Positions 38,153-50,590 of a stretch of 64,000 bases of DNA are shown piece after piece (the first letter of the stretch is position 1; every line of letters starts with the position of its first letter). The stretch comes from Vanilla planifolia. Taxonomy: Eukaryota; Streptophyta; Magnoliopsida; Asparagales; Orchidaceae. A program made the translations under genes and the position numbers. The notes below the pieces were generated by a model. That model was not told the origin of the DNA, made no database searches, and was given only the letters and a program-made list of their open reading frames with translations. Location: NCBI GenBank assembly GCA_023846275.1, contig CM043869.1:20567275-20631274 (forward strand), in the 5' to 3' direction.

Positions 38153-38193
<41 letters not shown>
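38153..38193 (+). repeat. (AT)n microsatellite
   Basis: An uninterrupted (at)n tract of about 40 bp between atgaata and ttatgaatat. Confidence 0.95.
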
Positions 38194-38196
<3 letters not shown>

Positions 38197-40059
38197 GAAT
38201 ATTTAACTGGAAAATAATACTTTTTAGTTTAAGCCCATTATGTTTAACAAGATTAGTGTTAAATAAGTTATTACTAAAAGTTTTAGGTAGTTTAGAGATG
38301 TAGCTAATGAAAGAAAAATGGAGGGAGAGAAGGAGAAAAAGAGAAAATAAAGAGAAGAGAGAAGAACAAAGTTTCAATTCGAGAGGAAAACAAGAAAGTG
38401 AAGAAAAGAACTGTGTTGGTCATAAGGAGAGCAGCAAGGAAGACAAAAATGAGACTTACTATTACTATAAGAATAAAGAAGGGGAAGAACGTACTAGAAA
38501 GCTACTACAATGAGTAAAAATAGGGCAAAAAAGTTGAAATTATATTTTTTATTTAATTTATTCATTTTTATAAAGGAATTAGAGGTTTTATTTTATTGTA
38601 AAGGAATGCTCTGTAATTAATTATGGGGGTTTAGAGTTCTCTTATAGGAAAATATAGTTGAATTTAAGCCTTATGGTTTTCTTTGGAGGTGAGTCTACTA
38701 TATGATTAGACTCAATATACAATATGATTATCAATAATTTGTTTAGAGAGTTAATAAACCTATCATACAATTAAGAGAATATATAATACAATTAGAGTTA
38801 AGTTGGTTGAAGAAGAAAGCTTATTGTGTGGTCCAATAATGTCGTCATATCATAGTTAGAGTGATCATATTGTACCATGGATTCTCATACAATATGATTA
38901 GATAAAGGTCAAAGAATAAGATGGGCTTCTGATAACCATATTTAGGGAGTTGAAGGAATCATACTGTTTGATGGAGATGACATATAATACAATAAGTGAA
39001 GAATTAATAATAATGATTTAGTGAGATGCCAATATGCAACAAGATGGAGGAATCATATAGTTCTTTTTATAATAGAGAAACTAGAGAGAATGCTTTGGGT
39101 TATATAATCTTAAAGAATTTTAGATATTTTCATTACTAAAGATTACATAAGAACTCATGTGCATGCATCTATGAGTTTGTAGAAAAACTAAAAGAAAAGA
39201 AAAGTGGATGAAGAATCTTCACCTTGAATTTTGGTAGAAAAGTTTGATAATGGATAATATAAAAATATTATTAAATTAATAGATAATTTATTCTTAAATT
39301 AAGATATCTTATATGCCATTTTGTATTGTGTATTTTGATATATGACATAGTTATCTTGATAAGAAATATTTGTATTACATTGGCTCATAGTTTTTAAATT
39401 TCTGTGGATCTTTTATATGTTAATTTTATGATTAGGTATATATATTAAATCATAGAGATAGCATGAGAATTGGTTTATATTAGAAATATAATATATCTGT
39501 TTCATTTTAAGTTATGGCATGATATTTAAAATAAGTTTAGAATAAATAAAATTAAATAAAAAATAATATTGATGAGTCAAGAATAAATATTTATATTGCA
39601 TATGGGCTTGCTTTAAGTGAAATTGTTAATATTCAATTAACTCAAGTCATGAACTTTAAATGTCTAAAATAGTGGTCTTCAAGACCTTTGGAGTGATGGC
39701 AAGCTTCAAAAAATTTGAAGGCATGCACCAAAACCTTTATACTTGAATATCTCTTTATATTTTTTAAATTTACTACGTCTAAATTTTTAGATGATGTGGC
39801 ACACTAGTAGTATTAACTTTTAAAAATGCTTTAAGTTTAATAATTTTTAAATTTTGAATTTCGGGTCAAGCGTTATTGATGAAAAGTATAGCATTGGTAT
39901 TTTATTTTTTAAAATTATTTAAGAATAATTTTTCATGAATTTCTCTTAATAGTCATTTAGGACACTTGCAATACAATCATAATATAAAATTATTTTGGTA
40001 TACTTATATTGAAAACATTGACACAAAAATTCTCACAAAACACTATAAAACCACTTTAG

Positions 40060-41420
40060 TCTCGAGAATTTTCACTGTAGCATTAGGCGGGTCGACCTAA
40101 CCCGACGACTGATCCGTCCAAGCTTTAAGGTTTTACAAAATAAAATGAAGTAAAAATTTTTTGACAGACCCGAAAGCGGCGAGCGAAGCCCAAAGGCCGC
40201 AGGCAGAGATGTTGAATGGAACAAGTGAGAGATCAGCCTACAGCTACTGAACTGAACAAGTACGAACTCAGCCAGCAGAGAAAGCTGACCAGAGCAAGCA
40301 CAAAATGAAGCTAACCAGGACCAAATGATGGAATCTTGGTCGAGGAAGGGGGAGCCAACCCCAAATGGCTCGAAAGTCTAATGAATCGAAAGTGTTATAG
40401 AGAGCAATAACAAAGACATTCAGACGATGTGGGACTAAACTTCTGTTTGATTGTCGAAGAAGACAGAATGGCAGGTGCGATCAGATGGCTTAGATTATTT
40501 AAGACAAATCACTGCATGATAACTGAGAAAAATGCCAAGCAGAAGATTCGAAACCGAGCTAGATCTGCAAGAGGTTACGGAACAACAGCAGTAAGTTTCT
40601 ACTTTAGTTGATTTCTAAACAAATTATTCTATTACATCCAGGACAGCCAACGTGCCATCCAATGGCCTAGGTCAAGGTTGCCCAGATGCAATGGCCAGGA
40701 TTGATCTCCAACGATAAATTTGAGATTCAATAAGAAGCATCCATTTCAGGCTCCAAATGGAATGATGACTACTTTGTGTTCGTTACCCAAACGGCTTGTT
40801 CATTTTGGAGTACTTGGGAATGGATTTAGAGCTCAAATTAAGCTCTATAAATAGGAAATGATGAAGAACTCGTAGAGGTTACCATTGCTAAGATTTCAAA
40901 GCTTTCAAATCAAAATATCTAGCAATTCTAAGTGCATACAGTGCTTCCAAAGTCACAAAGTGAAAGCAGTAAGAAGGAACCCAAAATTGGAGGTTTTTGC
41001 GTCAACTATTTTTCAATCTCTATACCTCCCTCTTTTGGTATTGTGTGTGCCTCATATTTCTCTTAAAATTGTCTTAAGTTTTACAAATTTTTTGTATTTC
41101 TTTCTTTGGGGTAAAGGCATCCTGACAATTGTGCAAAAGCCTGGGGTTAGCCGTAGATGAAATCCCAAGTAGGTTTGAGGAAAATTGTATAAAAAACCTC
41201 GCTTGTAATTTGGTGATTTAAGTGTTCTTTTCCCAACACTGGTTAGGGGTGGATGTAGGCTCCATTTGAGTCGAGCCACTTTAAAAATCTTTTGTGTACT
41301 ATTGTTTCTTATTCTTGCTTAAAAGATTTAAGTTTTAATTGAAACCGAAAATCAAAGGAAAATTTTATTTACCATAATTCACCCCCTCTTGCGGGATTAT
41401 CTTAGGCACAAAGAACTCCA
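40060..41420 (+). mobile_element. Copia-like 5' LTR (approximate left edge)
   Basis: A block that is GC-richer than its flanks ends ...aactcca, immediately before a primer-binding site at 41423. It holds a promoter-like TATAAATA at 40846-40853, and ttcaccccctcttgcggg near 41378, a pattern often seen near the 3' end of plant copia LTRs. The right edge is set by the primer site. The left edge is inferred from the change in composition near 40060 and may be wrong by some hundred bases. No matching 3' LTR is in the window, so this is a truncated element. Small open frames inside (40429-40611, 40885-41160) are not genes. Confidence 0.6.
40846..40853 (+). promoter_or_regulatory. TATA box of the LTR
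   Basis: ctcTATAAATAgg, a perfect plant TATA box, about 570 bp before the presumed LTR end, in the same direction as the primer site and gag start. Confidence 0.55.
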
Positions 41421-41422
41421 AT

Positions 41423-41433
41423 TGGTATCAGAG
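41423..41433 (+). other. Primer-binding site (initiator Met tRNA)
   Basis: tggtatcagag matches the complement of the initiator-Met tRNA 3' end used by most plant copia elements. It lies two bases after a CA, the expected LTR terminus. Confidence 0.75.
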
Positions 41434-41533
41434 AGAGGAATCCCAAATTATGTGAGGAACATCACATGGGAGATCCACTTGTGCTAGGTGAAGACTTTCT
41501 CACATTCTTTGTGGTTTTGTGATTTTTTGTTTT

Positions 41534-41780
41534 ATGGCTTCCTCTTTGGTTGACATGGGTGCAACCTTGTGTAAAGGTTTTTCTTCAATTTGGCCTCCCT
41601 CGTTTAAAGGAGAATTTTACTTATATTAGAAAAACTATTTTAGAATTTTTACACAATCTATCAATTTAGATTTATTGGAAGTTATGACTAAGCCTTGTGA
41701 ACTTCCTAGAAATTCTTTTACTAATGAAGTCAAGCCCTTTAATAAGATAAACCAAATACACATCAGTGTTTTAATGAAAC
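41534..41780 (+). pseudogene. Copia gag N-terminal fragment
   Basis: The frame begins MASSLVDMGATLCKGFSSIW, then PPSFKGEFYLY, a TAG at 41627-41629 where copia gag usually has Trp, then KNYFRIFTQSINLDLLEVM. The pattern of GFS..PP.F.G..Y.YW followed by R...(Q)SI...LW.V is the usual start of plant copia gag. It starts about 100 bp after the primer site, as expected. Similarity fades after about 41780, where the tandem array begins, so the rest of the element is lost or replaced. Confidence 0.7.
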
Positions 41781-43280
41781 CAAATTCAGAGAAATTCAGG
41801 TTACTCGAAAGAATTTAATACTTAAAAAGTTTTGTGTTTACAAAAATCCCTACACCTTTAATTCTTTAAACAAATTATTATTTTAAAATTAAATAAATAT
41901 GTAATAAATCTAAAATAAGATAAATTAAAAATATAATAAAATAAAATAAAATAAAATCAATTAAAAAATATTTAAAAATAAAAATATTTAGAACAGTTAA
42001 AAAATAAATATTTAATTAGAAAAAACTTATAGGGACGAGTGTAACCAAGTTTGTTCTCTCTCAATCTTTCCTTATTTTGAATTACTTCAAAAATATTAAT
42101 TTAAATAGCTATAAAAAATAAATAAATTAATATTTCAACATTTAATAAATTTAAAATATGATAAATTAAAAAATATAATATTACCAAATCAAATGAAATT
42201 GAGTGCAACATCATGGTTCATCAAATAAGATATAAATCAAAATGTCTCATAAGCAATTCAAAAAACCAAGAAAATGAAACATTTGAAAATATAAAAATAA
42301 ATATTAAAATGAAAATAGCTCTTTCAGATGAGTCTAATGATTTTTGTTATATTTTGATCAGGCATTATATAGGATTATTGTGAATTATCAAGAAAAATAA
42401 GCATATATATTTACGAAATATTATTTCAATTTTAAATAAACATATATTAAAGCTAAGATGAGATAAAATGAAACAATGTAATATAATTGAATCAATGCAA
42501 GATAGACTTCACACAAAAGAAGATTATAGTTTGAAACTAACATAACAAAATAAAGCAAAAATGTAAAGAAAAAAATTAAAAATGTATGAGAAAGTTTCAT
42601 TAAAAAAACCTAAGGAGATAGTGTAACATTTGTGATCATCAAATAAGAAGCGAATAAAAATGTTTCATAAAGCATGCCAAACTATTAAAAATAAACAATT
42701 CAAAAACACATTAATGCAATTTTAATTAGGTAAAGCTTGTTTGAATGACTCCAATGACTTTTGTTATAAAAGAAGAAAATAATAAATAATAATAACTAAA
42801 TAAAAATAAACAATTTGAAGAAATAAGATAATTGTATAGAAAACTTACATTATAAGATACAAAGGTGATAAGGTATGGTATCCTCGATTATCAAGTCATG
42901 TACAAGTTAAAAAATATTTTAAAACATGCAAAAATCTTAGAAAAATATTTTAAAATATAAAAACAAAATATTTAATCAAAGAGAGCTCAGTGAGATGACA
43001 CTAACAAGGTTTTTTTAATCTTAATCAAGCCTTATTTATCATTTCTACAAATTATCAATATAAATAATCACAAATAATAATATTTTATTTTTTAAATATT
43101 CAATGAAGATATATTAAAACAAAGTTGATATAAATAAAAGTTATGTAACCAAACCAAATCTAAATCATATATATGCCACATGATAGGAAATTTCAAGTTG
43201 CATAGCAACATAGCCAAATCAATGTGAAGCATTTGTAGAAATAAGATAAATTTTACGAGAAAGTTGTGTTCAATTATACA

Positions 43281-43930
43281 AATCCAAATATCTTAAATAG
43301 TGAACAAAAATTAGAAAATAAAATATTTTAGAATTCAAAAATGTATATTTAATAAAATAGATGTCGTGTAGACGAGTTCAATGATATTTATTTTATTTTG
43401 TTTCGACTTAGCTTGCAATTACTGTAAATTGTAAAGACAAATAAAAGAAAATATGTATTAATGCTAAAAAGTTTATAACTAGAAATAATAAAATATGACC
43501 AAATCAAAGTGATGTTAAGTTTACGTGAGTGTATAATTTGAGTTTCATAGAAATATAACAAAATAAAAGTGAAACATTTCAAGAAATCCAAATATGATAC
43601 AAATCAAAATATCATAAAAAGAGAACAAAAATTATAGAAAATAAAATATTTTAAAATTCAAAAATGTGTTTTTAATAAAAATAGATATCTTGTAGAAGAG
43701 TTCAATAATATTTATTTTTTCTTGGTTGGACTTAGCTAGGAATTACTGTAAATTGTAATGACAAATAAGAGTAAATATGTATTAACATTAAAAAGTTTAT
43801 AAATAGCAACAATAAAATATGACCAAATCAAAGTGATGTTAAGTTTACATGAGTGTATAATTTGTGTTTCAAAAAAATATAACTAAATAAAAGTAAAACA
43901 TTTCAAGAAATGAGATAAATTATATGAGAA
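43281..43930 (+). repeat. Best-preserved adjacent repeat pair in the array (about 320 bp)
   Basis: Unit 43281-43600 and unit 43601-43930 are similar along their length. The string aattactgtaaattgtaa occurs at 43417 and 43741, 324 bp apart, and atatgtatta at 43451 and 43775, also 324 bp apart. Identity by eye is clearly higher than between other units, so this pair is the most recent duplication in the array. Confidence 0.8.
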
Positions 43931-45795
43931 AAGTTGCATTCCAAAATACTAATGGAATAAATTTAAAAGAATATAATATAAAAAAATCTAAGTGATATTA
44001 AATTTACATGTGTAGAGAATTTGAGTTTCACCATAATATAATAAAATATAATTTTTTATGAAATGAGATAAATTGTTTTGAAAAAGTTGAATTCAAAAAT
44101 ACTATGGAGGATGTGTGCAACGACCTTGTAAGAATCAAAATATCTTATAGGAGTGCAAAAACCATGGATAATAAAATATTTGCATTTATAAAACTTATTA
44201 AACTAGAAAGGTGATGATGTTTGATATGTCTCAATTAGAACTTGTTTGGATTTATTATAAAATATCAATTTAAATAAGTGTAAATAATAATAAATTATTA
44301 TTTTAATATTTCATAAATATATAATAAAGATAAAATAAGATAAAAAAAAGAATTTATAATATCTAAGTAAAAACTATGTAAATGTCACACCACAGAAGAG
44401 TTAGAGTTTCATAATAATATATCCAAACTAAAGAAAAATATTTGATCAAATGAGCTAAATTATTTAAAAAAACTTATATGGTAAAGTTATGCTCCAAGGT
44501 ATGAAGGAGATCAAGTATAACATCCTCAATGATGGAATCAAGTATGAGTAAAAATATCGTATAAAGTAAGAAAAAATATAATAAAAAATATATGAAAATA
44601 TCAAAATAAATATTTAATTAGATAGAGCTTATTGAGACAAATAAAACAAACTCTTTTTTTCATCTCCTTCAAAACACATTTTATAGAAAATATGAATTAC
44701 AAAAACAAATAAGCATAAGTAATAATAAAGTATCATCTTAATAATAAGTAAATATATATTATAATTGAAATGAGTTAAATTAAAATAATATATTACAACT
44801 AATAAAAGTGATTAAAAGGTCACATTCGAGGAGATGTAAAGTTAATAAGTCATATAACCTAATCAAATAAAAAAATTTGTGGAAAAGTGATAAATATTAT
44901 AGAAAAATTGTGATCCAAGATTCTAAGAAGATCTATTGTAGTATCATTGACTATCACATGAGGTTTGGATTGAAATGACTTGCAAAGCATATAAAAACTT
45001 TTGAAAATAATTTTTTTAAATTATAAGAAATGAATTTTAATTGAGTGGAACTCTATAAGATGGCAATAATGGTATTTGTTTCATCTCCATTGAAACTTGT
45101 TTATAATTTTTTGAAATTACCAAAGTAATTAAATAAAAGTAATAATTAATCATTATTTTAATATTATGTAAATATATGTTAAAGCCAAAGTCAGATAAAT
45201 TAAAATAATGTAATACAACAAGACTATATTGATGTAAGGTTACAAGAGAGAAGATTTAGAGCTTCATAGAAATATAAGAAAATCAAAGCAAACAATTTAA
45301 AAAATTAAGATAAATTGTATATGAACATTTAATTTCAAGTTGATTTGTTAGTTGGTGTAACATTGTCAATTGTCAATTTTCCAATTAGGTAGAAAATAAA
45401 ATACCTCATAAAGGTACCAAAATGATTGAAAATAAAATATTTAAAAATAATAAAAAAGAATTTTTAATTAAATGGTGACCATGAAGTTGAGTTTAATGAC
45501 TTTTGTTTCATCTTAATCAGACCTCATATTTTATTTTTAAGAAATATAAAAATAAAAGAGAATAAATAATCATAAGCTATTATTTTATTACTAAGTAAAT
45601 AATTATTAAACTTATAATGATACAAAATTAAAGCAATATAATATAAGAAAATCAAGAACATATGAATGTAGCACGAGAGATAAAGTTTACCAGAATGTTG
45701 CATTCCAATATACTCAAGAGAATGAGTGTAACTTTCATGATTAACAAATTAGGTAGGAATTATAATATTTTTATTATGAATCCGTAATCCCTAAT

Positions 45796-45828
45796 TTATA
45801 TATATATATATACATATATATATATAAA
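45796..45828 (+). repeat. Short (AT)n tract
   Basis: Imperfect (ta)n tract of about 33 bp, interrupted once by acata, inside the tandem array. Confidence 0.85.
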
Positions 45829-46469
45829 ATAAAACCAAATCGATGTGAATGCCCTACGAGGGTTATTTAGAGTATCAATATAATACATGAAATCTAAGTG
45901 AAAACTTGAAACAATCACATAAATTGTATGACGCAGTTAGTCTCCAAGATAATTAGGATGTCAAGTGTAACATACTCAATAGTCGAATCATATATGAATG
46001 AAAACATTTGGTAAAGTTTACAAAAATTCTTAAAAAAATATTTAAAAATATCAAAATTAATAATTTACTTGATAGAGCTCATGAAGACGAATCCAAAGAT
46101 GTGTGTTGTTTCTTGATCAAACCTAGTTTAGAAAAACTTTACATTACCAAAGTAAATAAAGATAAATCATTATAAATTATAATTTTGATGCAAAAGAAAC
46201 ATATATTAAAGGAGAAATGTGATATATTGAAGAAATGTAATGTAACTAAATCAATGTGATGTAAATGTCATATGACATGTGATTTAGAGTTACATTATAA
46301 CATAAAAAAATCAAAATGAAACATTTGATGAAATAATATAAACTATATATGAAAGTTATATTCTATGATACAATGGAGATTAGGTATAATATTCTTGATC
46401 AACAAGTTAGATATGAACAATGGAGATTGGCTTAGTAAAAATTCTTATTGAGTGTAATAATAAAAAACA

Positions 46470-49400
46470 TTAAGTAATAACTTGGGGTCTCCTAGGTCAA
46501 GGATCACAAAAGAGGACAAGAAAAGCCAAGAGAATAAACTAAAATTCTATTTCTCTTTAGAAAAGTGTTTGTTTTTCAAGCAGGAAAATTTATTGCCTTC
46601 AATTAAACCCTAAGTGTCACTTCCTATTTGAGTTTGTGCATCTACAAAGAATTACCAAATATTATCTTTCTTCTTTTATTTCCTTAGAGGTTGTGTTGCA
46701 TGTGGTGACACAAGACATTGTCAAAAGGATAGTTAAACTTTACACTTACCTCCATAGGTGCCAACATTGCCAGAAGTATTGTCTTGAGGGCAATGGTGGT
46801 TTATGATTAATGCACAAGACATGGGTATGAGATGGATGAATCATGTGCATTATTTCTTTAGGTGATCGCGTTGCCAGTGATGACAACTAACTTTTAATTA
46901 TCGAACCTCAAGCTGTTGGATCTTACGAATCTATCATTAAGCAAAAGAATATCAAGAGTTTGACTTTTATCATAAGATTCTCGAACTTGACATCTCTATT
47001 ATCTATGACATAACTATATTGGAGACTGACGACAAAAAATTGTGATGCACATTTATGCATTTTAAAATTTGATAAATTTTGTCTATAAAGATGTGTTTAT
47101 TTCTAGATTATTATTTAGTAATAATATAATAAAAAATACCCCAATATTTTAGTTAAATATATTATTAAATTTATTTTTATTAAAATGTTTTAAAAATTTT
47201 AATCCCGTACTAACGCGTAGAGCAATCCTAGTGTTGAATCGATTTCAAAACAATACTCCCTTCTTTTGTTTAATAAATTATTAATATATAGTAATTATCT
47301 TTTTTATTTAAAAAATTGCCATCCCGAAACCGCATATGCTCCTTAGCTTGGTTTTTCTGAGCTTTCGTTCGACTACGGTTTTGTTAATTGATCTATAGAA
47401 CTGACGACGGTGGCGAACCTCCTTTTACCAGATTCCTTCTCTGGATCTAGAAAGGTAGCCGGTAGGCTAAGCCTTCCTCTGCTTCAATCTAGGATGAAGC
47501 TCGACCCAGAAGGATACGAGGCGGAGCATCTCCTTATCTACGGCCACATCGAATCGTTCCTACATCTCTTCCTTCAGCAATTTGCGCTCTGTTCGTCATC
47601 AGACCTGGTGGTCTCGAAGCATCTCGGTGACCTCACGATGTTCCTGGAGCGCATAACCCCATAATATCCCCAACGCCTTGCTGAATATCCTCATTAGCCT
47701 CTCATCTCTATCAATGCGAAGTTCCAACCCTCCCGGCTTCCCTTCGTTCCAATGTAGCACAAGCCATCCTCCTCCTTGTCAATAAGAAGGTTTGTTATTT
47801 TATTTTATTTTTTGGACAAATTTGTTATATTGTTTGGTACTCTTCAATTTGGAGGGCTACCATTATTCCGCATATTTCTGTTCCACATTTTAATGGGTGG
47901 AAATATCCTTTGTTTGTTCTGGTTAAAGTTATATTTTGAACTGGGCATTGGAGAAAATGGGAAACTTCCACTTCATTGAGCTTTATGAGAAGATTATAAT
48001 TGTTGATAAGTTGTTAGACTTGATTAGGCATATCTAATTATTGATCAAGGTAAAAGTTTGATTTCCCTCTGCAAAGAACAAAACAAGCATTTTTTTCCTA
48101 CGATTTCTTAAATATAGAATCATAACTATTTCTTGTGATGCTATATATTTCTTTTGTTAGATTCTTATATTAAAAAGGTTTAGGGTACCAACACTAAATT
48201 CATATTTTTTTTATTATAATTACAAGAATAGTCCATTAACACATCAAGTGAGGTCTGATACATTGATTCTAAGATGTTATTGTTACTATTCATTAATTGC
48301 TTTTCTTCTGGATCCAAAGTTGTTAAAGCCATTTCTAATAGTCAATAGTCATTTTTTTGTTCTATATTTTTTACTTTTTTATAAGAAAGATTTTAGTAAT
48401 CTACTTCTCTGATAGAATCACAAAGTGAATTTCTTAATATAACCAAACCATCTAGATTGATTTTCTTTAGAATTGTCTTCAATTGGTAGAATGCCAACTT
48501 TCTACTTTGTAGTAAGTTATTCTTCAAACTTAAAAGCTTTATCTCTATAGAAACTATTCTATTAGTGTTTGTACTCATACATTTACATTTGATACCATTC
48601 AATCTTATAAATTTGCCTTTATCCTTAAGTGTGATATTTTGATGACACAACACTTAGAAGTATGCTTTATTTTCATCTTATTTGTTCGGTGCTTGGATCA
48701 TATTAGTTACACTTTTTTATTAATTTTTCAATCATTTTGAAGTATAGGCTCAAAATAAGTAAATTTTGTATTGTACCTTTTTTTATGAAAACTATTACAA
48801 TCAATATGTTTTTGGAATTACTTGTCTAAATATAAATTCCTTATATTTATTATAAGAACAAGAAATGCAATACCATTTAAATTTCAGAGTCATTGTTCAT
48901 AGACTCAATTTTCTTTTATGTTTTTGCTTTGTCTCAGTTTTGCTTTATCAATATACGTAATTTTTTAATATACGCAATGTTCATTTCTTTTTATTCTTTT
49001 CTAAGACCTTATAAATATAAAGCCTCCTTACACAGTCATTATTGCTTTGTTATATATGTTTTTCATAATTTCAATATGTCCAACACTAGCTTCCTTTTTT
49101 TCCTTTTCTAATGCCTTTTCTAGCATGTGAGGGAAATATTATAATAAATAATTAATTTGAGTTCATGATGATTCTCTTGTAGAATTAAGAAAATGTTTTT
49201 TGTTCCTTGAAGTAATAATACGAAATTTTTACAATCATTTTATGTGCTTCATTAAGCTCTTTAATCTCATAATAAACATTCATTATATTATCTTTCATAG
49301 ACATATCAAAAATTGTACTAACCCCTTTCTTTTTCAATTCTTACTTGAGTATTGAAGTTTGAATCCTAAAATTGGTTATACCTTGGTTTTCTGACAATGT

Positions 49401-50590
49401 GCCTAGTTTGTTGAACAATAGAAACGTTTATCTTCTTATGAATCATGATGTTAATAAACTTAGTCAAATCTATGATTTAATTCTAGCTTCTTGAAATTAT
49501 TTCTTTATATGTTTCCAAGCATGATGTTGTAGGAATCCTTACTTTTTTTCAATTAACTCATTGTTGATATAACCATCTTTGTTAATCTGTTAGTATATTT
49601 AGACAATATAACACATTGCTTCTTGGAAGTCCTAAGCATTAGATTTAACACAATTTTTGACATACATTGCAATGGGTTGGCAACCTTGAGGACAATGGAA
49701 AGGGACAAGTCATAGAAATAGATGGTTAGGAGGCGTCCGAGATAAATGGAAAGATAGACCATAAAGTTGCCTAGAGGTCAACTGAAAGAATTGGGAAGGA
49801 GAGATGGATAAGTGAGGTTTTTAAGTATAACTATAAGCTAAGAGAAATGGCTTATGTGAAATGTTTTACCAATTCAAATGCCTAAATGAAAGCTATGAAA
49901 GTTTATGGGCTTAAACCAAATGACCTTAAAACAACAAAAATGGAATTTTTTTCATAGTACTATTTAGTATTGCAAGAGTTATGTTGTTCCAATGTTTATA
50001 CAGAAATTAAAGTTCTCTAGCATGTTATTGATTTTTCTTTTTTGTTATGAAAGTTTATGCTTTTAATTATGTTTTGCTTATTTGTATAGTCATATTGTTG
50101 AGTTGGATGTGCCTCTTGAATTATTTATGGACCTTCAGATCATTGGTGATCGAAACCTAAAAAAATTTGTATTTTATTATGTTGTGCACTGTATTCGGCA
50201 CATGAACAAAAAACATTGAAATGAAGCAAAAAAAAAGGAAGTTTCAAAACATGTTTTTCTCATTACTACATGTGTGAGATGTCATATATACTCTATTTTT
50301 ACTGATTTTTCTTAGTTTTGTTTATTATAATAATTGATATATGATTTCTTGTTTGAAGGGAGAGGAAGAACTAAGGGTGAGGAGGTCACTTGTTGTACTG
50401 TGTGATCTTCATCGACAAAAAGTATGGTTTTATGATCGAATTGCTAATGCTATTTGCAATGCATGCTTTCATAGTTCTTGAAGGTTGATATTTTCCTTAT
50501 CTCTGCAATTGGTTAAGTCCCATTAGTTATCTTATTATACCTTTTTTATTGCTTCTTTTTGTCGAACACAGGGTCATAGTAATGAGCTAT
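46470..50590 (+). repeat. Segmental duplication, copy 2 (SDA1 5' flank to exon 4 start)
   Basis: Matches 20818-24893 throughout, starting at ttaagtaataacttggggtc and ending soon after cgaacacagggtcatagtaatg. The left break abuts the tandem array. The right break lies inside SDA1 exon 4, next to a short duplication of taatgagctatctta (50580 and 50602). Confidence 0.9.
47401..50590 (+). pseudogene. SDA1: SDA1 homolog pseudogene, 5' part only (copy 2)
   Basis: Exon 1 (47401-47789) encodes ANLLLPDSFSGSRK, LSLPLLQSRMKLDPEGYEAE and SKHLGDLTMFLERITP. The start ATG of copy 1 is CTG here. A TAA at 47662-47664 replaces a Tyr codon, and the frame breaks at TAG 47695, the same place as in copy 1. Exon 2 (about 50100-50270) encodes VELDVPLELFMDLQIIGDRN. 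Exon 3 (50359-50483) is complete and encodes GEEELRVRRSLVVLCDLHRQ, VWFYDRIANAICNACFHSS, then TGA at 50479-50481, again shared with copy 1. Intron 1 is 47790 to about 50100. Sequence after exon 4 start is absent. Copy 2 is better conserved in exon 1 (CAA kept where copy 1 has TAA) but is truncated. Confidence 0.9.

Larger units (their letters stand above)
37114..40050. other. AT-rich intergenic DNA with microsatellites
   Basis: Contains two long (AT)n runs, annotated separately, and a purine-rich stretch (38300-38480, aga/gaa-rich) that gives an artefactual Lys/Glu/Arg-rich frame. No gene motif seen. Confidence 0.5.
41860..46440 (+). repeat. Old diverged tandem array, units of about 300-420 bp
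   Basis: A fixed order of phrases recurs about a dozen times across 4.6 kb: variants of aaatgtctcataa, then gaaaataaaatatttaaaaa, atttaattagatagagct, a tgacttttgtttcatctt block, ttgtaaattatcaa, taaataataattattatttt, tatattaaagctaagat, gataaattaaaacaatataa, accaaatcaatgtgatgtaa, agagtttcatagaaatata, and gaaacatttgaagaaatgag. Clear restarts are near 42236, 42655, 43285, 43605, 44500, 44970, 45400, 45730 and 46000. Unit length varies through indels. There is no long open frame. It resembles a decayed satellite. Confidence 0.75.

Noticed and set aside
38081-38377. Minus-strand frame with a run of Tyr-Ile pairs
   Set aside because: The Tyr-Ile run is simply the (AT)n microsatellite translated.
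38307-38513. Lys/Glu/Arg-rich plus-strand frame
   Set aside because: Produced by a purine-rich low-complexity stretch, not by a gene.
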